DNA of 47,452 nucleotides from Prevotella sp. (GTDB lineage: Bacteria; Bacteroidota; Bacteroidia; Bacteroidales; Bacteroidaceae): NCBI GenBank assembly GCA_017508965.1, contig JAFWQT010000126.1:1-47452 (forward strand), written 5' to 3'. The position numbers and the translations under genes were made by a program. Under the pieces are notes generated by a model. It searched no databases. It was not told the origin of the DNA and worked only from the letters and a program-made list of their open reading frames with translations. Below, piece after piece: positions 43,407-47,452 of the stretch (position 1 is its first letter; every line of letters starts with the position of its first letter).

Positions 43407-45578
43407 ATGAAAACGAATAAATGCCTTATTGTCGTAGCCATGCTCGCTTGGAGTCTGATGGCTGCCGCCCAATGGCCCAGAGGCCTGCAGGCTCCCCTGG
43501 AGAAGGGTGCTTTTGAGACCGGTCAGTATCGTAACCTTTTCGTTGAGATGGGCTACAGGCCCAACGAAGTGGAGCAGAAGTTGAAGGAAGTGTTCAACGA
43601 TGTGTTCCATGGTCCCAACAAAGTGTATTTCGAGGTGGGCGACACCATGGGATACGTCAGCGACATCAAGAACCACGATGTGCGCACGGAAGGAATGTCG
43701 TACGGCATGATGGTAGCCGTACAGATGGGAGAGAAGGACATCTTCGACCGCCTGTGGCGATGGGCAAAGAAATACATGCAGCATCAGGAAGGTATCCGTG
43801 AGGGCTATTTTGCATGGAGTTGCAAGACCGACGGTACCCGCAACTCACCAGGCGCTGCCTCCGACGGAGAGCTGTACTTCATCACCGCGCTGATCTTCGC
43901 TTCCAACCAGTGGGGCGATGCCACCGGTATCAACTACAAGGCCGAGGCTCAGCACATCCTGAACTGCATCCAACCCAAGGAATATACGCCCGAGCCCCGT
44001 CCCGCAGGCTTCGGTGGTTTCGGCGGTCCTGGAGGGCAGGAGCAGTCAAAAGCAAAGATGTATCTTATCGATCCTGAGACGAAACTCATCACCTTCACAC
44101 CCGACGGATTCGGCCAGCGTTTCACCGACCCCAGCTACCACATTCCTGCTTTCTACGAGGTATGGGCAAAATGGGCTGACGACGGCCGAAGCGACTTTTG
44201 GATGGAGTGCGCACAGAAGAGCCGTGAGCTGCTGCACAAGTGTACCAACGCTCAGACAGGCTTGAATGGTGACCAGTGCCAGTTCGACGGCTCTGAGATG
44301 CAGATGCCGCGCTTCCCGGGAATGCCGCAGCGTCCCGAGGGAGCTCCACGCCGGAATGGCAACAACAATTTCCGCTACGACTCATGGCGCGTGCCCATGA
44401 ATATCGCGCTCGACTATGAATGGAGCTGTGCCGATGCCGAATGGCAGCGCGCCTATGGTGAGCGCATCCAGAACTTCCTCTACAGTCAGGGTATCGACAC
44501 GTTTGTGGATCAATACCGCGTGGATGGCACGCTTCCCGAAGGAAACGAGATTCTGCAGGCAGGTGGTTTCAGGAAACTGCGTCATAGCATCGGATTGGTG
44601 GCCACGTCGGCTGCTGCCTCCGTGATGTGCAGTCACGACAAGCGCCGCGAATTCATCAAGGCTCTCTGGGAAGCCAAGCACGTGCCTTTCGAAGACGGCT
44701 ATTTCGATGCCTACTACGACGGACTGTTGCGTCTCTTTGCCTTCATGCACCTGAGCGGCCATTACCGCGTCATCTTCCCGCCGTCGGAGCGGCAGTTCAA
44801 CGTGGGTCATCTCTCTGCCACCATCGACACGGGGGCAGGAGGCAAGATTCTCTCGCTGCGCTATGACGGCAAGGAAGTGCTGTCTCAGTCGAAGATGCCC
44901 GAATCCTTCGGAAGCACGTTCTGGACCAGTCCGCAGAAGGAATGGAATTGGCCTCCCGTGCCTGAGTTCGACAAATACCGCTACCGTATCGATGAGGACG
45001 GCGACACGCTGACCATCACCAGCAGCGAGTCGGCAAAGCTTGGCATGCGCGTGAGCAAGCGCTTCCATACCAACAAGCGCGACCAGTCGCTCACCGTGCG
45101 CTATTCCATTATCAACACCGGCAAGCAAGCCCGCAAGGTGGCACCATGGGAAATCTCCCGCGTGCCTAACGATGGCTGGATTTTCTTTGACGCGCCCGTG
45201 GAAGGCATCACCCCCGCAGGCCTGATGTCGTTCACCGCAGCCGAAGGTGCTGCCTGGTACAAGACCGATACGGCCAACGAGAACCGTAAGATCAATGCCG
45301 ACGGCAAGGGCTGGCTGGCCTATCTGAACGACGGGCTGCTCCTGGTGAAGAAGTTCGAGGACCTTTCAGCAGAAGCCCCGGCTCCCGGAGAGGCCGAGAT
45401 TCAAGTCTATGTGAACCGTGGCAAGACCTATATAGAACTCGAGAGCCAAGGTGCTTATGTGACCTTGGCTCCCGGTGAGCGTCTCACGTGGACCGTGAAA
45501 TGGATGCTTGCTCCCTACAGCGGCGAAGTTCCCTCCGCTAAAGCCGTGAAAGCCGTGAAGAAGATGCTGAAGAAGTAA
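43407..45578 (+). CDS. Secreted GH8 glycoside hydrolase fused to a DUF4380-like beta-sandwich
   Basis: A 723-residue exported protein (signal peptide about 1-22, AAAQ). Residues 25-465 form a GH8 (alpha/alpha)6 barrel resembling reducing-end xylose-releasing exo-oligoxylanases. Candidate catalytic residues are Glu95 (TEGMSYGMM), Asp153 (ASDGELYF) and Asp325 (FRYDSWRVP); the 58-residue spacing of the first two equals that of the Bacillus Rex enzyme. Two glycine/proline-rich inserts (about 198-213, 302-321) are extra. Residues 475-700 resemble a DUF4380 supersandwich domain (GKILSLRYDGKEVL, GSTFWTSPQKEWNWPP). The ATG at 43407 is used because longer frames run through the tRNAs. The xylan-type substrate is inferred. 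Confidence 0.88.
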   Translation: MKTNKCLIVVAMLAWSLMAAAQWPRGLQAPLEKGAFETGQYRNLFVEMGYRPNEVEQKLKEVFNDVFHGPNKVYFEVGDTMGYVSDIKNHDVRTEGMSYGMMVAVQMGEKDIFDRLWRWAKKYMQHQEGIREGYFAWSCKTDGTRNSPGAASDGELYFITALIFASNQWGDATGINYKAEAQHILNCIQPKEYTPEPRPAGFGGFGGPGGQEQSKAKMYLIDPETKLITFTPDGFGQRFTDPSYHIPAFYEVWAKWADDGRSDFWMECAQKSRELLHKCTNAQTGLNGDQCQFDGSEMQMPRFPGMPQRPEGAPRRNGNNNFRYDSWRVPMNIALDYEWSCADAEWQRAYGERIQNFLYSQGIDTFVDQYRVDGTLPEGNEILQAGGFRKLRHSIGLVATSAAASVMCSHDKRREFIKALWEAKHVPFEDGYFDAYYDGLLRLFAFMHLSGHYRVIFPPSERQFNVGHLSATIDTGAGGKILSLRYDGKEVLSQSKMPESFGSTFWTSPQKEWNWPPVPEFDKYRYRIDEDGDTLTITSSESAKLGMRVSKRFHTNKRDQSLTVRYSIINTGKQARKVAPWEISRVPNDGWIFFDAPVEGITPAGLMSFTAAEGAAWYKTDTANENRKINADGKGWLAYLNDGLLLVKKFEDLSAEAPAPGEAEIQVYVNRGKTYIELESQGAYVTLAPGERLTWTVKWMLAPYSGEVPSAKAVKAVKKMLKK

Positions 45579-45647
45579 TCGTTTTTGCATCGAAATTGGA
45601 GCAAAGCTCCTTAAAGTCCCTAAAGTCAAACTCAAAAGCAACACATC

Positions 45648-46193
45648 ATGGAAAAACTCATTCGCCACTCAGGCAACTACCGCAAGCTGCTTTCCTACCA
45701 AAAGACGGAGGTGATCTTCGAGATGACTTACTACTTCTGCCACACCTATCTGCAGAAAGGCGACCGTACTATCGACCAGATGGTGCAGGCGGCACGTTCG
45801 GGCAAGCAAAACATCATTGAAGGTTGTGCTGCTTCTGCTACCTCGGCAAAGACCGAGATCAAACTTGTCAATGTGGCGAAGGCAAGTTTGCAGGAACTCC
45901 TGGAGGACTACATCGACTATCTGCGCACGCACGGTCATCGCCAGTGGGAAGAGAATTCCGTGGAATGGACGGCCATGCGCCGGCTGGGCAAAGAGCACAA
46001 CGATGCCGAATTCTTCATGAATCTCTGCCAGACGCGTCCGCCCGAGACTATCGCCAACATGGCCATCATCCTCATCAACCAGGCCGACTACCTGCTCTTC
46101 AAGCAACTGGAGCGACTGGGAAAGGACTTCGTCACGCAAGGCGGCTTCTCCGAGAAGATGAACCGCATCCGCCGCGAACAGCGCGGATTTTGA
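45648..46193 (+). CDS. Four-helix-bundle protein with suffix domain
   Basis: A 181-residue cytoplasmic protein. Residues about 1-100 match the four-helix-bundle family related to the 23S rRNA intervening-sequence proteins (KLLSYQKTEVIFEMTYYFC, then ARSGKQNIIEGCAASATSAKTEIKL), and the rest is the extended 'suffix' form. The family is frequent in Bacteroidetes and its function is unknown. Here it is not inside an rRNA gene. It follows the GH8 gene by 69 bases without a visible promoter or terminator between them. Confidence 0.85.
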   Translation: MEKLIRHSGNYRKLLSYQKTEVIFEMTYYFCHTYLQKGDRTIDQMVQAARSGKQNIIEGCAASATSAKTEIKLVNVAKASLQELLEDYIDYLRTHGHRQWEENSVEWTAMRRLGKEHNDAEFFMNLCQTRPPETIANMAIILINQADYLLFKQLERLGKDFVTQGGFSEKMNRIRREQRGF

Positions 46194-46311
46194 AAATCTT
46201 TCTTCTGCAAAGCGGAAAGGTTTATAGCCACCGTTTTGCGTAGTTTAAGCTAATTATGTCTAAAGTAAGTCTTATTTATAACAATAAGAAATGTTTTCTT
46301 GGAAAATTCAC

Positions 46312-46319
46312 TACCTTTG
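46312..46319 (+). promoter_or_regulatory. -7 promoter element of the Crp/Fnr gene
   Basis: TACCTTTG, only 18 bases before the ATG at 46338, so the leader is very short. It excludes the in-frame TTG at 46299 as start. Confidence 0.65.
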
Positions 46320-46337
46320 CCAGCAAATTCGGTGACG

Positions 46338-46949
46338 ATGGAACAGAAATTCGGGAAAAATAGCATTGATATTGAGGCGCTGCGGGAGTTTTGCGAGCGA
46401 GAGGGCAAGGAGGTGACATACCGCAAGGGCGACCAGCTGGAGCGCGAGGGCGACCCGGCACGATGGTTCGGCTTCGTCACCGAGGGGTGCTTCAAGTATG
46501 TAACGTATGGCATCGGCGGAAGGCTACGGGTAGATGACCACAGGTCAGGAATCGACAGGGAACACATCACCTGGTTCTCGTTCGAGGGCGAGATAGTGGC
46601 CGACTATCCCAACTGTCTCGACGGACATTCATCGCAGACTACGATCGAGGCGATGGTGCCCACCCGCATACTCCGTGTGAGCGGCGAACAGCTGATGGAC
46701 TTTTTCCGTCAAGACGCAGAAAAGATGGAGTTTCGCAGTATCATAGCTGAGCATGTGCTTAGGCAGCGCAATCAGTGCTACCTCGACCTCCACCGGGCCA
46801 CAGCTCGCGAGCGCTATGAGTTGCTGCTGCAGCGTTGTCCCGGCATTGTTGAGCATCTTGCCTTGCAGGACCTCGCCTCGTTCCTCTGCATCACTCCTAA
46901 CTATCTGAGCACGATTCGCAAGTCCATCACGTTCGAAAGCAAAAAATAG
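46338..46949 (+). CDS. Crp/Fnr-family transcription regulator
   Basis: A 203-residue regulator with an N-terminal cyclic-nucleotide-binding-like beta-roll (about 20-120) and a C-terminal helix-turn-helix (LALQDLASFLCITPNYLSTIRK, about 172-193). No iron-sulfur cysteine set of Fnr type is visible and the cAMP phosphate-binding signature is not clear, so the effector is unknown. A Bacteroidetes-type Crp relative is the best description. The start at 46338 follows a -7 element by 18 bases. A terminator follows. Targets cannot be told from the sequence. Confidence 0.88.
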   Translation: MEQKFGKNSIDIEALREFCEREGKEVTYRKGDQLEREGDPARWFGFVTEGCFKYVTYGIGGRLRVDDHRSGIDREHITWFSFEGEIVADYPNCLDGHSSQTTIEAMVPTRILRVSGEQLMDFFRQDAEKMEFRSIIAEHVLRQRNQCYLDLHRATARERYELLLQRCPGIVEHLALQDLASFLCITPNYLSTIRKSITFESKK

Positions 46950-46981
46950 GGTAAAACTCTTTAACTAGTTTAAGACCTACA

Positions 46982-47020
46982 CCCACGACGACCGCTTTTC
47001 GGTTATGTCGTGGGCTTTTT
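46982..47020 (+). terminator. Terminator of the Crp/Fnr gene
   Basis: CCCACGAC (46982-46989) pairs with GTCGTGGG (47007-47014), with ACCG/CGGT inside the loop, followed by CTTTTTCG. Confidence 0.85.
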
Positions 47021-47034
47021 CGTGGGACTTTATG

Positions 47035-47042
47035 TATCTTTG
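47035..47042 (+). promoter_or_regulatory. -7 promoter element of the edge lipoprotein gene
   Basis: TATCTTTG, 38 bases upstream of the ATG at 47081. Confidence 0.6.
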
Positions 47043-47080
47043 CCACACGAAATAGTCAAATAATTATAATTCTTAGCAAA

Positions 47081-47452
47081 ATGAAAATAATGAAGATTTG
47101 GAGAATTGCCTTTGCGACGCTTGCTACCTTCTCTCTCGCCTATTGCAGTAGCGATGATAAAGACATGGTAAATGATGCCTATAAGACGCTTTCTGGTATT
47201 ACATTGATGGACTGGCCGCTTACAGACTGTTCAACTAGCACTCGACCTGTCCGGGATCTTGTGGCCTATAAGTTGCTTGATGTACCCTACAAGTGGGAAG
47301 TGGACTGGATGAGTGGAACGACCTATATCATCCAGCCAGACTTTTCGGGGGCTAAATCTTCATTTTCCTATAGTGACTACCTTGCCAAGAATCTTTGCAG
47401 CGGCACGCACGGAGCCTATACGAATCTAATTGAGGGCAAGTGTGACATTATC
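47081..47452 (+). CDS. Substrate-binding-like lipoprotein (N-terminal part, runs off window)
   Basis: An open frame of 124 codons that continues past the window edge. The leader ends in a lipobox-like LAYC (Cys22) followed by SSDDKD, so a lipoprotein is likely. The segment LCSGTHGAYTNLIEGKCDII resembles the PstS-type periplasmic-binding-protein pattern (THxAYxNLIxGKxDII), pointing to a phosphate- or anion-binding-like domain. A second ATG at 47090 is possible. The full domain layout and any transporter partner lie outside the window. Confidence in the gene is good, in the family moderate. Confidence 0.7.
   Translation, partial: MKIMKIWRIAFATLATFSLAYCSSDDKDMVNDAYKTLSGITLMDWPLTDCSTSTRPVRDLVAYKLLDVPYKWEVDWMSGTTYIIQPDFSGAKSSFSYSDYLAKNLCSGTHGAYTNLIEGKCDII

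Noticed and set aside
46299-46337. Longer start of the Crp/Fnr regulator
   Set aside because: The TTG start lies upstream of the -7 element at 46312-46319, so it would not be in the transcript.

Overview
The window looks like chromosomal DNA of a Bacteroidales bacterium, most likely a Prevotella-type member of the Prevotellaceae. The basis is the phylum-specific promoter form TTTG-N19/20-TAnnTTTG in front of many genes, a short primary sigma factor beginning [10 protein letters not shown], SusC/SusD outer-membrane import genes, Omp28 and DUF4302/DUF4923/DUF6029-type proteins, type IX-like C-terminal tails and lipoproteins typical of the phylum. No plasmid, phage, transposase or CRISPR signature was seen.

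Layout. 1-3140 (minus) holds the start of an rnf operon (rnfB, rseC-like), then an acidic orphan (plus), a lipoprotein and a BrkB/YihY membrane protein; 3171-3545 is the RNase P RNA gene. 4004-7004 (plus) holds HtrA/DegP protease, the primary sigma factor and a small secreted protein. 7024-9847 (plus) is a compact cluster of an HPr-kinase-like P-loop protein, an S26-type signal-peptidase-like protein, a PqqD-like protein and an iron alcohol dehydrogenase. 9969-14013 is methylmalonyl-CoA mutase (mutA, mutB). 14014-16417 is gene-poor, with a small orphan protein, an outer-membrane barrel protein, strong terminators and AT-rich repeat-bearing DNA.

16418-30981 (plus) is the most unusual part: ten co-directional genes behind one strong promoter, encoding SusC, SusD, a HExxH zinc metallohydrolase lipoprotein, a DUF4302 lipoprotein, a BACON-domain lipoprotein, a TlpA-like thioredoxin, a DUF6029 protein, two Omp28/thioredoxin proteins and a secreted protein with a sorting tail. 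A third Omp28/thioredoxin protein faces it at 31079-33010. No glycoside hydrolase is present. The locus is best read as a surface system for capturing and processing a proteinaceous ligand with thiol/disulfide chemistry; the substrate is unknown.

33375-42907 is mainly housekeeping: pgk, a DUF4923-like lipoprotein, ridA-like, queC, a BtuB-like TonB receptor, uxuA, rlmH, a DUF4491-like membrane protein and a phosphohexomutase. 43149-43338 carries tRNA-Ser(GCT) and tRNA-Glu(CTC). These are followed by a secreted GH8 protein with a fused C-terminal beta-sandwich, a four-helix-bundle protein, a Crp/Fnr regulator and a truncated substrate-binding-like lipoprotein at the right edge. Functions rest on motif and family recognition by eye; no database search was run.
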